A DNA stretch of 64,000 nucleotides from Streptomyces pseudovenezuelae (GCF_029892565.1 NZ_JARXVH010000001.1:248001-312000), one strand, 5' to 3'; positions 43,284 to 53,250 are shown, counted from the first letter of the stretch. Notes: generated by a model not told the origin, from the sequence alone. Numbers and translations are program-made.

Positions 43284-44611
43284 CACCTGTCGACCCCGAC
43301 ACCGGCCTGCTCACCCCCGGGTGGGCAGGCTCCCCGGCCGCCTCCGCGACCGGCGACACCGCGTACCTGCAAGCGATGCTCGACGCCGAGGCCGCCCTGA
43401 CCCGGGCCCAGGCCGGGCTGGGCCTCGCCCCGGCCGAAGCGGCGAGCGCGGTGGCGGAGGCGGCCGACGCCGACCGCTTCGACGTACGCTCCCTCGCCGA
43501 GCGGGCCCGGGCCGGCGGCAACCCGGTCATCCCGCTCGTCGCGGACCTGACGAAGGCGGTCGGCGAGGAGTACGGGCCGTACGTGCACCGGGGCGCGACC
43601 AGCCAGGACATCCTGGACACGGCCACGATGCTGGTCGCGGCACGCACCCTGGACCTCGTCCTTGCCGACCTCGCCCGCGCCGAGCGCGCACTGGCCCGAT
43701 TGGCCGCCGATCACCGGGACACCCCGATGCCGGGCCGCACGCTCACCCAGCACGCCGTCCCGACGACGTTCGGGTTGAAGGCGGTCGGCTGGCGATCGCT
43801 GATTCTCGACGCACGGGACCGGATCGAGACGGTACGCGCCGGACTCCCCGCCCAACTCGGCGGCGCGGCAGGCACTTTGGCCGCCTTCACGGCGTACGGC
43901 GCCCAGGATCCGCAAGCCGTCGTGGCGGCCTTCGCCCGGGAACTGGGCCTCAAGGAACCCCTCCTCCCCTGGCACACCCTCCGCACTCCGATCGCCGATC
44001 TCGCCGGCTGTCTGGCCTTCGCGGCCGGAGCGCTGGGCAAGGCGGCGGCGGACGTGCTCACCCTCGCCCGGACGGAGATCGCCGAGGTCACGGAGGGCAG
44101 CGGTGGCGGTTCGTCCGCCATGCCGCACAAGGCCAATCCCGTACGGTCCACGCTGATCGCCGCCGCTGCCCGGCGGGCGCCGCAGCTCGCGGCCACGCTG
44201 TACGGGTCGCTGGTGGCCGAGGACGAGCGGCCCGCCGGGGCCTGGCATGCCGAGTGGGAGCCGCTGCGGGATCTGCTGCGGCTGGTCGGCGGGGCCGCGC
44301 GGGACGCCGCCGAACTGGCGGAGGGGCTGCGGGTCGACGCGGCGGCCATGCGGGAACACCTCGCGCTGACCCACGGGTTGATCGTCTCGGAACGGCTCTC
44401 CGCCGAGTTGGCGCCGGTGCTCGGCCGGGCTCGCGCCAAGGCCCTGCTCACCGAGCTGGCCAAACGGGCGTACAGCCAGGGCCGCCCGCTCGCCGAACTC
44501 CTCGCGCAGGAGCCCGAGTTGAAGGACGTCGACCTCGACGAACTCACCGACCCCGCCCGCTACACCGGCTCCGCCGGAGCCCTCACCGACCGTGCCCTGG
44601 AGCGACGTTGA
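43280..44611 (+). CDS. pcaB: 3-carboxy-cis,cis-muconate cycloisomerase
   Basis: A 443-residue member of the fumarase/aspartase superfamily with GTG start. The superfamily signature GSSAMPHKANP (about residue 275-285) is intact and holds the flexible-loop serine; HRGATSQDILDTA and GRTLTQHAVPTTFG are the other conserved regions. It converts 3-carboxymuconate to 4-carboxymuconolactone. It overlaps both neighbours by 4 nt (GTGA and TTGA). Confidence 0.95.
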   Translation: MTPVDPDTGLLTPGWAGSPAASATGDTAYLQAMLDAEAALTRAQAGLGLAPAEAASAVAEAADADRFDVRSLAERARAGGNPVIPLVADLTKAVGEEYGPYVHRGATSQDILDTATMLVAARTLDLVLADLARAERALARLAADHRDTPMPGRTLTQHAVPTTFGLKAVGWRSLILDARDRIETVRAGLPAQLGGAAGTLAAFTAYGAQDPQAVVAAFARELGLKEPLLPWHTLRTPIADLAGCLAFAAGALGKAAADVLTLARTEIAEVTEGSGGGSSAMPHKANPVRSTLIAAAARRAPQLAATLYGSLVAEDERPAGAWHAEWEPLRDLLRLVGGAARDAAELAEGLRVDAAAMREHLALTHGLIVSERLSAELAPVLGRARAKALLTELAKRAYSQGRPLAELLAQEPELKDVDLDELTDPARYTGSAGALTDRALERR

Positions 44612-45726
44612 CCGTCCAGATCCTCAACTACCGCACCGAGGGACCCGCTTCCGCTCCCCCGCTGCTGCTCGGGCCCTCGCTGGGCACCTCGTACGCCCTG
44701 TGGGACAAGGTGGCGCCCGAGCTGTCCGTCACCCATCGGGTGGTGCGCTGGGACCTGCCCGGACACGGCGGGTCGGCGGCCGGTCTGATCGGGCCCGGCG
44801 CGACCGTCGGTGATCTCGCCGATCTGGTGCTGGCGCTCGCCGACTCGCTGGGGATCGAGCGGTTCGCGTACGCGGGGGTGTCGCTGGGCGGTGCGGTCGG
44901 GCTGCAGCTCGCCGTGGATCATCCGGAGCGCGTCGAGTCGCTGGCGGTGATCTGTTCCTCGGCGCACTTCAACGGCGCCAAGGCGTGGGAGGAGCGGGCC
45001 GAGCGGGTCCGTCGGGAGGGGCTGGCGTGGCTCGTGGAGAGCGCGAACGCCCGTTGGTTCTCAGGTGACTTCACCGTGCCGGAGCTCGTCCGGGACCACG
45101 CCGAGGCCGACCCCGAGGGCTATGCCGCGTGCTGTGACGCGCTGGCCGCCTTCGACCTGCGCGACCGGCTCGGCGAGATCTCCGCGCGGACCCTGCTGAT
45201 CGCCGGCCGCGACGATCCCGCGACCCCGCCCGCGCAGCTGCGGGAGATCGCCGACGCGGTGCCGGGCGCCGCGCTCGTGGAGATCCCGGGGGCCTCGCAC
45301 CTGGCGCCCGCACAGTGCCCCGAGGCCGTCCTCACGGCGCTGCGGGCGCACCTCGACGGCGGCGCCAAGCGGGGCATGGCGGTACGGCGCGAGGTGCTCG
45401 GGGACGCGCACGTGGACCGGGCGCAGGACCGGCAGACGCCCTTCACCGCGCGCTTCCAGGACTTCATCTCGCGCTACGCCTGGGGCGAGATCTGGACCGA
45501 CCCGACGCTCACCCGCCGCGAGCGCAGCATGATCACGCTGACCGCGCTGGTCGCGCACGGGCACTACGACGAGCTGGCCATGCATGTGCGGGCGGCCCGG
45601 CGCAACGGGCTCACCCCGGAGGAGATCGGGGCGGTGCTGCTGCAGACGGCCGTGTACTGCGGGGTCCCGGCGGCGAACTCGGCCTTCGCGACCGCGCAGC
45701 GGGTGCTGGCGGAGGAGGACGAGTGA
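44608..45726 (+). CDS. pcaL: PcaL: 3-oxoadipate enol-lactone hydrolase / 4-carboxymuconolactone decarboxylase fusion
   Basis: A 372-residue bifunctional enzyme starting with TTG at 44608 in a TTGA overlap with pcaB, behind GGAG. Residues about 1-250 are an alpha/beta hydrolase (GVSLGGAVGLQL nucleophile elbow, DLPGHG, HLAPAQ histidine). Residues about 265-372 are a carboxymuconolactone decarboxylase domain (FQDFISRYAWGEIWT, MITLTALVAHGHYDELAMHVRAARRNGLTPEEI). It performs two consecutive steps, as in other actinomycetes. It closes the seven-gene operon and completes the pathway. Confidence 0.94.
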   Translation: MTVQILNYRTEGPASAPPLLLGPSLGTSYALWDKVAPELSVTHRVVRWDLPGHGGSAAGLIGPGATVGDLADLVLALADSLGIERFAYAGVSLGGAVGLQLAVDHPERVESLAVICSSAHFNGAKAWEERAERVRREGLAWLVESANARWFSGDFTVPELVRDHAEADPEGYAACCDALAAFDLRDRLGEISARTLLIAGRDDPATPPAQLREIADAVPGAALVEIPGASHLAPAQCPEAVLTALRAHLDGGAKRGMAVRREVLGDAHVDRAQDRQTPFTARFQDFISRYAWGEIWTDPTLTRRERSMITLTALVAHGHYDELAMHVRAARRNGLTPEEIGAVLLQTAVYCGVPAANSAFATAQRVLAEEDE

Positions 45727-45805
45727 CGGTGACGAGGGTGTCCCTGGTGGTCGTAGCTTCAGCAGTGCCTCGCGGTTCTCTCCCCCGCAGGCCTACCGTG
45801 GGGGT

Positions 45806-46597
45806 ATGTCCACGCTTCTGATCACCGGTGCCACCTCCGGTCTCGGCCGGTACCTCGCCTTCGAGCTGGTCCGTGCCGGACACGTCGTCCTCGCCCACGG
45901 CCGCGACCGGGGCCGCACGGAGAGTCTGGTCGAGGAACTGCGCACCGAGGGCGACGCCGAGGGGTTCGTCGCCGATCTGGCCTCGCTGGCCCAGGTGCGC
46001 GAGCTGGGCGGGCAGGTCGCCGCCGCGCACCCCGACCTCGACGTGCTGATCAACAACGCCGGAGTGGGCGGCGGTGCGCCCGACGGCGGCCGGGAACTGA
46101 GCGCCGACGGCCACGAACTCCGGCTCGCCGTCAACTTCTTGGCGCCGGTCGCGCTCACCCGCGCCCTGCTGCCCGTGCTGCGCGCCAACCCGCCGGCCCG
46201 GATCGTCAACGTCGGCTCGGCGGGCCAGGAGCCTCTCGACCCCGAGGATCCCGAGTTCACCCGTGGGTACGGCGGCTTCGCGGCGTACTGCCGCAGCAAG
46301 TTCGCGCTGGCCGCGTACACCTTCACCCTCGCCGAGGAGCTGGCCGGCACGGGCGTCTCGGTGAACGTGCTGCATCCGGCGACCTTCATGGACACGGCGA
46401 TGGTGCGCGAGGGCGGGGTGACGCCCTGGAACACCGTCGCCGACGGCGCGCCCGGCGTGCTGGCCCTGGCGACCCGGGAGTCGGGCACGGGCGGCTACTT
46501 CGACGGCACCCGTCCGGCGCGGGCGCACGAGGAGACGTACGACCCGGCGGTGCGCAAGCGGCTGTCGGCGGTGACCGATCAGCTGCTGACGCTCTGA
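45806..46597 (+). CDS. Short-chain dehydrogenase/reductase
   Basis: A 263-residue classical SDR with TGATSGLG (cofactor loop, about residues 8-15), NNAGVGG, and the catalytic YCRSK in FAAYCRSKFALAAYTF. The closest style is the retinol/light-dependent-protochlorophyllide-like group that lacks a defined substrate in actinomycetes. It begins 79 bp after pcaL and could be read through from that operon, but a GGGGG-rich hairpin-like stretch (45783-45805) lies between. Role in aromatic breakdown is not shown. Confidence 0.88.
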   Translation: MSTLLITGATSGLGRYLAFELVRAGHVVLAHGRDRGRTESLVEELRTEGDAEGFVADLASLAQVRELGGQVAAAHPDLDVLINNAGVGGGAPDGGRELSADGHELRLAVNFLAPVALTRALLPVLRANPPARIVNVGSAGQEPLDPEDPEFTRGYGGFAAYCRSKFALAAYTFTLAEELAGTGVSVNVLHPATFMDTAMVREGGVTPWNTVADGAPGVLALATRESGTGGYFDGTRPARAHEETYDPAVRKRLSAVTDQLLTL

Positions 46598-46644
46598 CCC
46601 GTCGCGGCCCGCGCGCGGTGCTCGGCTCGCCCCGAGAACGGTGC

Positions 46645-49314
46645 TCAGCGCAGCCCGCGTCCCGTGTCCAGCACCTCCCGTGCCTTCGTCGCCAGTCCGT
46701 CGGCGCCGCACGAACGCGCCAGTGTCAGGCCCCGGTTGAGCTCGGCGACCGAGCGGGCGGCGATGCCGTACTCGACCCGGGCCGCCGCGTGTTCGTACTG
46801 GCAGGGCGAGGCCTCCAGATAGGCGACGGCCTGGGCGGCCAGGCGTACCGCGCGCTGGCCGGTCTCCAGGGCGGCGGCGCAGCGCAGGGCCTCGCCGATG
46901 GCCGTGTCGGTGCCGAAACGCTCGGCGCGGCGGCGGACGTCGCTGACGAGCCGGGCGGCGCGGACCGGGTCCTCCGTGGCGAGCGCGGGGGCGAGGTCGA
47001 ACGCCCAGGGGACGAGCACCGGGTTGTGGTGGCCGCGGGCGGTCGCGGCCTTCTCGGCCTGCTCCAGTTCGTTGATCGCGTCCTTGGTGCGGCCGACGGC
47101 GAGCAGCAGCCGGCCGCGCACGGAGCGCGGATCGGGCAGCACGATGGTGGAGGGGTACGGCGGTGCGAAGCCGTACTGTTCGGCGATCGCCCAGGCCTCG
47201 TCGACATGGCCGCGGGCCAGCAGCACGTCGACCAGGTTGCAGGTCGCCGACCAGTACAGGGGCAGTCCGCGGCCGACGCGCTCGGCGATCCGCAGCGATT
47301 CTCGCAGGGAGGACTCGGCCTCGCGGAGCCGGCCGCGCCTGCGGTGTCCGAGGCCGATGTAGGCGTGGGCCAGGGAGAGGTGGCCGCCGCTCCAGCCGGC
47401 CGACTCGTAGGCGCGCAGGGCCTCGTTGTAGAGGGACTCGGCGCGGTCGAGGCGGTCGCTGTAGGCGTAGGCACCGGCGAGCATCATCAGCAGTTCGATG
47501 CCCCACTCGGTGTCGGTCCAGCCGAGGCCCGGGGCGAGGCGGCCGTTGACGAGGGAGCGGTCGCACAGCTCGACGACCTCCTCCGCGTTCTCGCCGTGGG
47601 TCATGGCGTCGAAGCCGCGCAGGATGAGCAGGGCGCGCTCGGAGTTGTCGCGCCCTGTGCAGGTCGCGGCGAGTTTGGCGAGCTGCTCGGAGCGCCCGGG
47701 TGAGCTGGCCTCGCCGGCGTGGATGCCCTCCCACATGAAGTGCACGGCCTGCAGCCGCAGTCGGGCGGGGCCGTCCTTGTGCCGGGCGGTCTCCGCCTCG
47801 ACCGTGCGGACGGCCTCCTCCAACTGGTCGTTGTGGAGCAGGGCTTGGGAGAGGCGGTAGACGGCTTCCACGCGGGTGTCGCTGTCGAGGCCGGGCATCG
47901 CGAGGGCCGTCTGCAGGTGAGTGATGGTCCGGGCGGGCGCGGTGAGGAGGGTGGCGCAGCCGAGTTCGTAGAGCACGAGGGCGTGCACCTCGGTGACGGG
48001 CGGTTCCACCAGGGCGCGTTCGAGACAGCGGCGGGCCGCGTCGGGGGCGCCGACGGCGAGGTGTTCGCGGGCTGCCTCGCGCAGTTGCTCGACGAGTTCC
48101 TCGTCGCTGTCCGGGTGGACCTGGAGGAGATGGCGCGAGGCCATGGCGGCGCCGAACCCGTAGTCGGTGACGACCTTGGCGGCGATGCCGTGCATGGCGG
48201 TGCACAGGGCGTCGGGGATGGAGTTGTAGATGGCCGTGGCCATCAGCGGGTGGAAGAACTCCAGGTCGCCGTCGCCCACTTGCTGGTTCGCCGGGTCGGG
48301 TTCGGTCAGGATACGGGCGGCGAGCAGGAGTTCGGCGCAGCGCGCCGCGTCCTCGTACTCCAGGGTGGCGAGCCTGGCGACCAGTCCGACGGAGATGCCG
48401 GTGCCGAGGATGGCGGCCGCCCAGGCGAACCGGGTGGCGTCGATGCCGAGTTCTTCGAGGCGGGCGACCAGGCCGCCGCCGCGCGCGGAGCGGTTGAGGG
48501 CGCGCAGTTCGGCGGCGGCGCCCTCGGTCGGCGCCAGTTCGCTGTCCTGCACCTTGGCGAGGAGTTCGACGGTCTCGTACGGGTTGCCGCCGGTGACGGC
48601 CCAGACCTCGCGGCAGAACGGGGCGTCCGCGTGCGGGCCCAGGGTGGCGCGGGTGAGGCCGGCGGTGGCCGACGGGGTCAGGGCGCTGAGGTCGTCCAGG
48701 GGGCGGCCCGCGGCGGCGACCGTGTCGAGGTGGCGGGCGCTCTCGCCGGAGACCTCGCCGTGGCGGTGGGCCACGACTAGCAGGACGGAGAGGTCGTCGA
48801 GGCGCTCGGCGAAGGCGGCGAGCCAGCGCAGGGTCTCCTGGTCGGCCCAGTGGGCGTCGTCGATCAACAGCACGAGGGGCCAGTCGCGGCGGGCCAGCCT
48901 GCGCACCGCGGCGACCAGTCCGTCGCACACGCCCTGCGGGTCGGCCCGGCGCTCGCCCGGTTCCGCTATGCCGAGGGCGGGTCCCGCGATGTCGTACCAG
49001 TCACCGAGGTACTCGCGGGCCTCCTCCGGCATCAGCGACAGCAGCGCGGGCTGCAGCAGTTGGCGTACGACGTTGAAGGGGACGGACCGCAGGGTCTCGC
49101 CGCCGCGCGCCGCCCATACGGTGCAGCCGCGTCGCTCGGCGATGCGGCGGGTCTCCGCGAGCAGGGCGGTCTTGCCGATGCCTGCCTCGCCCCGGATCAC
49201 CAGGAGGCTGCCCGCGGTCGAGTTGTCGGACTTCAGGGTGTCGATCGTCCGCTCGACGGCGGCGACTTCCTCCTCCCGCTCCCAGAGGGAGTCCGAGGGC
49301 ACTGCCTCCGTCAT
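46645..49314 (-). CDS. Large AAA ATPase with TPR-like repeats (LuxR-LAL type lacking the HTH)
   Basis: An 889-residue protein resembling LAL/MalT-type regulators. An N-terminal AAA domain has Walker A GEAGIGKT (42-49) and Walker B LVLLIDDAHWADQETL, followed by a long superhelical region with TPR-like units (about 420-880). LAL proteins normally end in a LuxR HTH of about 60 residues; this one stops at VLDTGRGLR, where the HTH would begin. The stop at 46645 is clean, with no HTH in other frames just after. Start 49314 follows GGGGAGG at 7 nt. Confidence 0.85.
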   Translation of the reverse strand: MTEAVPSDSLWEREEEVAAVERTIDTLKSDNSTAGSLLVIRGEAGIGKTALLAETRRIAERRGCTVWAARGGETLRSVPFNVVRQLLQPALLSLMPEEAREYLGDWYDIAGPALGIAEPGERRADPQGVCDGLVAAVRRLARRDWPLVLLIDDAHWADQETLRWLAAFAERLDDLSVLLVVAHRHGEVSGESARHLDTVAAAGRPLDDLSALTPSATAGLTRATLGPHADAPFCREVWAVTGGNPYETVELLAKVQDSELAPTEGAAAELRALNRSARGGGLVARLEELGIDATRFAWAAAILGTGISVGLVARLATLEYEDAARCAELLLAARILTEPDPANQQVGDGDLEFFHPLMATAIYNSIPDALCTAMHGIAAKVVTDYGFGAAMASRHLLQVHPDSDEELVEQLREAAREHLAVGAPDAARRCLERALVEPPVTEVHALVLYELGCATLLTAPARTITHLQTALAMPGLDSDTRVEAVYRLSQALLHNDQLEEAVRTVEAETARHKDGPARLRLQAVHFMWEGIHAGEASSPGRSEQLAKLAATCTGRDNSERALLILRGFDAMTHGENAEEVVELCDRSLVNGRLAPGLGWTDTEWGIELLMMLAGAYAYSDRLDRAESLYNEALRAYESAGWSGGHLSLAHAYIGLGHRRRGRLREAESSLRESLRIAERVGRGLPLYWSATCNLVDVLLARGHVDEAWAIAEQYGFAPPYPSTIVLPDPRSVRGRLLLAVGRTKDAINELEQAEKAATARGHHNPVLVPWAFDLAPALATEDPVRAARLVSDVRRRAERFGTDTAIGEALRCAAALETGQRAVRLAAQAVAYLEASPCQYEHAAARVEYGIAARSVAELNRGLTLARSCGADGLATKAREVLDTGRGLR

Positions 49315-49494
49315 CCCGCTACCTCCCCAAGTCGCCCGAACGACGTACAGCCCTTGAGCGTAGCCGCAGGAATGCCGAAGTGGAGGCGGGTCCGGGCAGC
49401 TGTTGCCGTGATGGGTGACGGTGGGTTCGCGCGGTCGACGCGCCGGAGCGGTGACCTGCCTGTGTTGGAGTAACAGACAGTCAAAGGCGTTCAA

Positions 49495-50790
49495 ATGACG
49501 TTGATTTTCGGACAACGCCCCACGGCGAAGGGCTCGGCTGCGCTACGGGCGCTGGCTGCGGGGTCGGTGGGCAACTTCGTCGAGTGGTACGAGTTCGGGG
49601 TCTACGGATACTTCGCGACCGTCGTCGCGGCGCGCTTCTTCACGCCTGCGGGCGGCGGTGAGGCGCAGGCGCTGGTGCGGACGTACGCGTCGTTCGCGCT
49701 GGCGTTCTTCTTCCGGCCCGTCGGCGCGGCCGTGTTCGGGCGGCTGGGGGACCGGATCGGGCGCCGTCCGGTGCTGATCCTGGTGATCGTGCTGATGACG
49801 GGCGCGACCACGCTGATCGGCGTGCTGCCGACGTACGCGACGGCGGGTGCCCTGGCGCCGTGGCTGCTGACGTTGTTGCGGGTGGTTCAAGGGCTCTCCG
49901 CGGGTGGGGAGTTCGGGGGCGCGGTGGCGGTGATGACGGAGTTCGCGCCGCCGGGCCGGCGCGGGCTGTACGGAGCGTGGCAGTCGTTCACGGTGGCGCT
50001 GGGGTTGCTGGCCGGAGCGGGTATGGCTGCGGTGCTGGGCTGTTTGCTGACGGAGGCTCAACTGGGCGACTGGGGCTGGCGGGTGCCGTTCCTGCTGACC
50101 CTGCCGATGGGGCTCGCGGCGCTGCGGCTCAGGCTGCGGCTGGACGAGACGCCCGCGTTCGTCCGGGAGGCCGCGGCCGTGCGACCGCCGCCGCGTGAGG
50201 TGGCCGGCGCGATCGCCCTGGGGGCGGGGCGGGTCATGGGCTGGGCGGCGGCCGGGTACACCTTCCTGGTCGTGTTGCCCTCGTATCTGCAGAGCACGCT
50301 GAACGCGTCCTTCCAGCAGGCACTGCTCGCCACCGCGCTGGCCAATCTGGGGTTCGCGGCCACGATCCTTCCGGCGGGCGCGCTCAGCGACCGGATCGGG
50401 CGGCGGCCGGTGATGCTGACGGGCGCGCTGCTCGTGGTGGTCCTCGCACTGCCGCTGCTCAACCTCCTTCAGGACACGGCGACTTCGCACGCGGTGAAGG
50501 GGGCGGCGCTGTTCGGCGCGGGCGCGGTGGTGGGGCTGATGGCGGGACCGGGACCGGCGATGCTCGCCGAGCTCTTCCCGACGAACGTGCGCCATACGGG
50601 CCTGGGACTCGCCTACGCCCTGTCGAATGCCGTGTTCTCGGGCTGCGCCGGGCTCATCATCACGGAAACCGTCGAGCGGACGGGGAACGTCGACATCCCT
50701 GGGTACTACGCGGCGGGGACCTGTGCGGTGAGCGTGCTGGCGTTGGCCGGGACGCCGAAGAGAAATACGCCGGAGAGAAAGGCGAGTTGA
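49495..50790 (+). CDS. MFS transporter, metabolite:H+ symporter (MHS) group
   Basis: A 431-residue membrane protein with about 12 hydrophobic segments. The MHS hallmark GSVGNFVEWYEFGVYGYFA lies in the first segment; GRLGDRIGRRPVLI is the cytoplasmic loop 2-3 motif, and GLSAGGEFGGAVAVMTEF and LSDRIGRRPVM are the others. Family members import organic acids, betaine or aromatic acids with protons. Four bases separate it from anmK, so it might serve cell-wall sugar recycling; that is inference. The ribosome-binding site is weak. Confidence 0.88.
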   Translation: MTLIFGQRPTAKGSAALRALAAGSVGNFVEWYEFGVYGYFATVVAARFFTPAGGGEAQALVRTYASFALAFFFRPVGAAVFGRLGDRIGRRPVLILVIVLMTGATTLIGVLPTYATAGALAPWLLTLLRVVQGLSAGGEFGGAVAVMTEFAPPGRRGLYGAWQSFTVALGLLAGAGMAAVLGCLLTEAQLGDWGWRVPFLLTLPMGLAALRLRLRLDETPAFVREAAAVRPPPREVAGAIALGAGRVMGWAAAGYTFLVVLPSYLQSTLNASFQQALLATALANLGFAATILPAGALSDRIGRRPVMLTGALLVVVLALPLLNLLQDTATSHAVKGAALFGAGAVVGLMAGPGPAMLAELFPTNVRHTGLGLAYALSNAVFSGCAGLIITETVERTGNVDIPGYYAAGTCAVSVLALAGTPKRNTPERKAS

Positions 50791-50794
50791 GCGG

Positions 50795-51949
50795 ATGCGG
50801 GTGATCGGCCTGATGTCGGGCACGTCCTACGACGCCATCGACGCGGCGGCGGCCGAGCTGAGCCTCGCCGACGACAGCCTCGTACTGAAGCCGCTCGGGA
50901 TGGTGAGCGAGCCGTACGACGAGGAACTGCGGGAGGCACTCGCGGCCGCCCTTCCACCGGGAACCTGCTCACTGGCCGAGGTATGCCGACTGGACACCCG
51001 GATCGGGCAGGTCTTCGCGGCGGCGGCCGTCCGGGCGGATCGCGAACTGTGCGACGGGGAGGCCGAGTTGGTCGCCTCGCACGGACAGACCGTCTACCAC
51101 TGGGTCGAGGGCGGCACCGTCCACGGCACGCTCCAGCTGGGGCAGCCGGCCTGGATCGCGGAGGCGACCGGGCTGCCGGTGGTCGCCGACTTCCGGCCCC
51201 GGGACATCGCCGCGGGCGGTCAGGGCGCGCCCCTGGTCAGCCTGGTCGACCTGCTGTGGCTGCGCGGCCGGCCCGGTACGCCGGTCGCGCTCAACATCGG
51301 CGGCATCGCCAACCTCACGGCGCCCGACGGCACCGCCTTCGACACCGGTCCCGGGTGCGCGCTGATCGACGCGGCGGCGAGCGGGTTCAGCGGCGGGCGG
51401 TTCGCGTACGACGTCGACGGGGCGGTGGCCGCCCGCGGCCGGGTGCACGAGCCGTTGCTGCGCCGGCTGCTGGCGGAGCCGTACTACGCGCTGCCCGCGC
51501 CGAAGACGACGGGCAAGGAGCTGTTCCACCTCGGGTATCTCCGGGACGCGCTGGCCGGGTTCGGGACGCTGCGGGCCGAGGACGTGGTCGCCACCCTGAC
51601 CCGGCTGACCGCCGAGACGGTCGCGGACGCCGTGCGCTCCGTGGGCGGCACCGAGGTCATCGCCTCGGGCGGCGGCATCCGCAATCCGACGCTCATGGGA
51701 ATGCTGGCCCAGCGGCTGCCCGGGGTGGCGGTACGCACCTCCGACGAACTGGGCCTCCCCTCGGACGCGAAGGAGGCGTACGCCTTCGCCGCCCTCGGAT
51801 TCCTGACCGCGCACGGCCTGCCCGGCACCGACCCGGTGAGCACCGGGGCACGGCACGCGAGCGTGCTCGGTTCGATCACGCCCGGCAGGGACGGTTGGCG
51901 GCTGCCGCGTTCCGGGGCGCGGGCGCCGGTGCGGCTTGTGGTCGCCTGA
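50795..51949 (+). CDS. anmK: Anhydro-N-acetylmuramic acid kinase
   Basis: A 384-residue kinase of the ASKHA fold. The N-terminal phosphate-binding loop GLMSGTSYDAIDAA, the ASHGQTVYHW segment, LNIGGIANLT and DTGPGCALIDA are all typical of AnmK. It phosphorylates and opens 1,6-anhydro-MurNAc from peptidoglycan turnover to MurNAc-6-phosphate. It starts 4 nt after the MHS transporter gene and is very probably co-transcribed. A MurQ etherase gene is not in the window. Confidence 0.93.
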   Translation: MRVIGLMSGTSYDAIDAAAAELSLADDSLVLKPLGMVSEPYDEELREALAAALPPGTCSLAEVCRLDTRIGQVFAAAAVRADRELCDGEAELVASHGQTVYHWVEGGTVHGTLQLGQPAWIAEATGLPVVADFRPRDIAAGGQGAPLVSLVDLLWLRGRPGTPVALNIGGIANLTAPDGTAFDTGPGCALIDAAASGFSGGRFAYDVDGAVAARGRVHEPLLRRLLAEPYYALPAPKTTGKELFHLGYLRDALAGFGTLRAEDVVATLTRLTAETVADAVRSVGGTEVIASGGGIRNPTLMGMLAQRLPGVAVRTSDELGLPSDAKEAYAFAALGFLTAHGLPGTDPVSTGARHASVLGSITPGRDGWRLPRSGARAPVRLVVA

Positions 51950-52077
51950 CGAGCGGGTCGCGGCGGACCCACGGGGGTGGCCCGGAGTGGGGGCGGGCGG
52001 CCGAGTCGCCCGGTTCTCGTGTCCGGAAGGCCGGGTCCTCTCATCCCGCTTTCACTGACGCCTCATACGGTGGGGAC

Positions 52078-53106
52078 ATGACGCAGGTGACTCCTCCCGG
52101 GTGGTATCCCGATCCCGGGCAGACAAGTGAGGGTCCCGCCGCCGAGCGCTGGTGGGACGGCAAGGCATGGACGGACCAGACCCGCCCCGCGGGCTCGGCC
52201 GCCGAATGGGGTCCCACGGCGCAGGCGCCGACGGCCGGGGGGTATCCGGTGCAGCCGGGCTACCCGGCCTATCCGGCGTATCCCGGCCAGCCGCCGGCGG
52301 CCCCGCGGCGCGGGTTGCGCACGGGCATAGCCGTCGCGGTGGCCGTGGCGGTGCTCGCCAGCATCGGTGTGGGCGTGTGGGCGCTGACCGGCGACGGCGG
52401 CTCGGGCGGCGGTGGTACCGCGCAGCCGGGGCCGGGCAGTACCGGCGGGCAGAACGGAGGCGGCGGTCAGGGCGGCCCGTTCGGCGGCAACGGCGGCACC
52501 GGTGGGTCGGGCGGATCCGGTGGATCCGGGGGCAGCACTCCCGCGCCCGATCCGAGCCAGTCCGAGGCACCCAAGATCGAGAGCGGTTCCGTCACCGACT
52601 CGATCAGCGGGATCAGCATCCCGATCCCGAAGGACTGGTACGGCCAGGAGATATCGGTGGGCGCGCAGGTGACGTCCAACGACTCCTACAAGTGCCCCGG
52701 CGACACCTCGCAGTCGTGCACCAAGGGCGGCGCGTACTCGGCACCCGCCCAGGCGCTGGGTACCGCCGGCAGCACGGCCGAGGCGGTCGCCAAGGCCGAC
52801 ATCTCGACGAACGCGGACGAGTCGTACGGCGGCAAGACCTACGGCTCGATCACCTCGCACGACGTGCTGGCGTCCAAGGCCGTCACGGTGGCCGGGCAGA
52901 AGGGCTATCTGGTCCGCTGGAAGGCGGTCACCAGCAAGGGCTCCGACGGCTATGTCGAGTCGCTCGCCTTCCCGGCGCCCGCGAACCCGAAGCTGATCGT
53001 CGTGATCCGCTTCGGCATCGACGTCGGCGAGAAGCAGACCGTCATCGACGACATCACCAAGGGCATCAAGGTGTCGACCGGCGGCGGCGACGGCCAGACC
53101 GTCTGA
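52078..53106 (+). CDS. DUF2510 membrane-anchored protein with Gly-rich linker
   Basis: A 342-residue protein. Residues about 6-35 are a DUF2510 motif (PPGWYPDP...RWWDGKAWTDQTRP), then a Pro/Tyr/Gly-rich stretch, one membrane segment (about 82-102, TGIAVAVAVAVLASIGVGVWAL) and a long Gly/Ser linker. The outer domain (about 170-342) begins SVTDSISGISIPIPKDWYG and resembles secreted PsbP/lipoprotein-like folds. The topology places the C-terminal domain outside. Function unknown. Start ATG 52078-52080. Confidence 0.8.
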   Translation: MTQVTPPGWYPDPGQTSEGPAAERWWDGKAWTDQTRPAGSAAEWGPTAQAPTAGGYPVQPGYPAYPAYPGQPPAAPRRGLRTGIAVAVAVAVLASIGVGVWALTGDGGSGGGGTAQPGPGSTGGQNGGGGQGGPFGGNGGTGGSGGSGGSGGSTPAPDPSQSEAPKIESGSVTDSISGISIPIPKDWYGQEISVGAQVTSNDSYKCPGDTSQSCTKGGAYSAPAQALGTAGSTAEAVAKADISTNADESYGGKTYGSITSHDVLASKAVTVAGQKGYLVRWKAVTSKGSDGYVESLAFPAPANPKLIVVIRFGIDVGEKQTVIDDITKGIKVSTGGGDGQTV

Positions 53107-53124
53107 ACCGCCCCGCACATGGAT

Positions 53125-53170
53125 CGGCCGGGCAGGGCCCCCTCCGCTCAAGAGAGGCCCCGCCCGGCCG
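53125..53170 (+). terminator. Hairpin terminator after the DUF2510 gene
   Basis: CGGCCGGGC (53125-53133) pairs perfectly with GCCCGGCCG (53162-53170), with an inner GGGCC/GGCCC extension. It lies 19 bp after the stop codon and can also serve the convergent tetR gene. Confidence 0.65.
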
Positions 53171-53250
53171 GGGTTACGCGCCGCCCCCGTCCCCACGGTG
53201 CGGCGCGAGCAGGTCACCGTCCAGTCATCCCGTGGACGGCGGCCTGGTTC

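Noticed and set aside
45611..48928. A 1105-codon minus-strand frame across the SDR and AAA/TPR genes
   Set aside because: Very Arg/Pro-rich and without domains; the frames with the SDR motifs and Walker A/B are clearly the coding ones.
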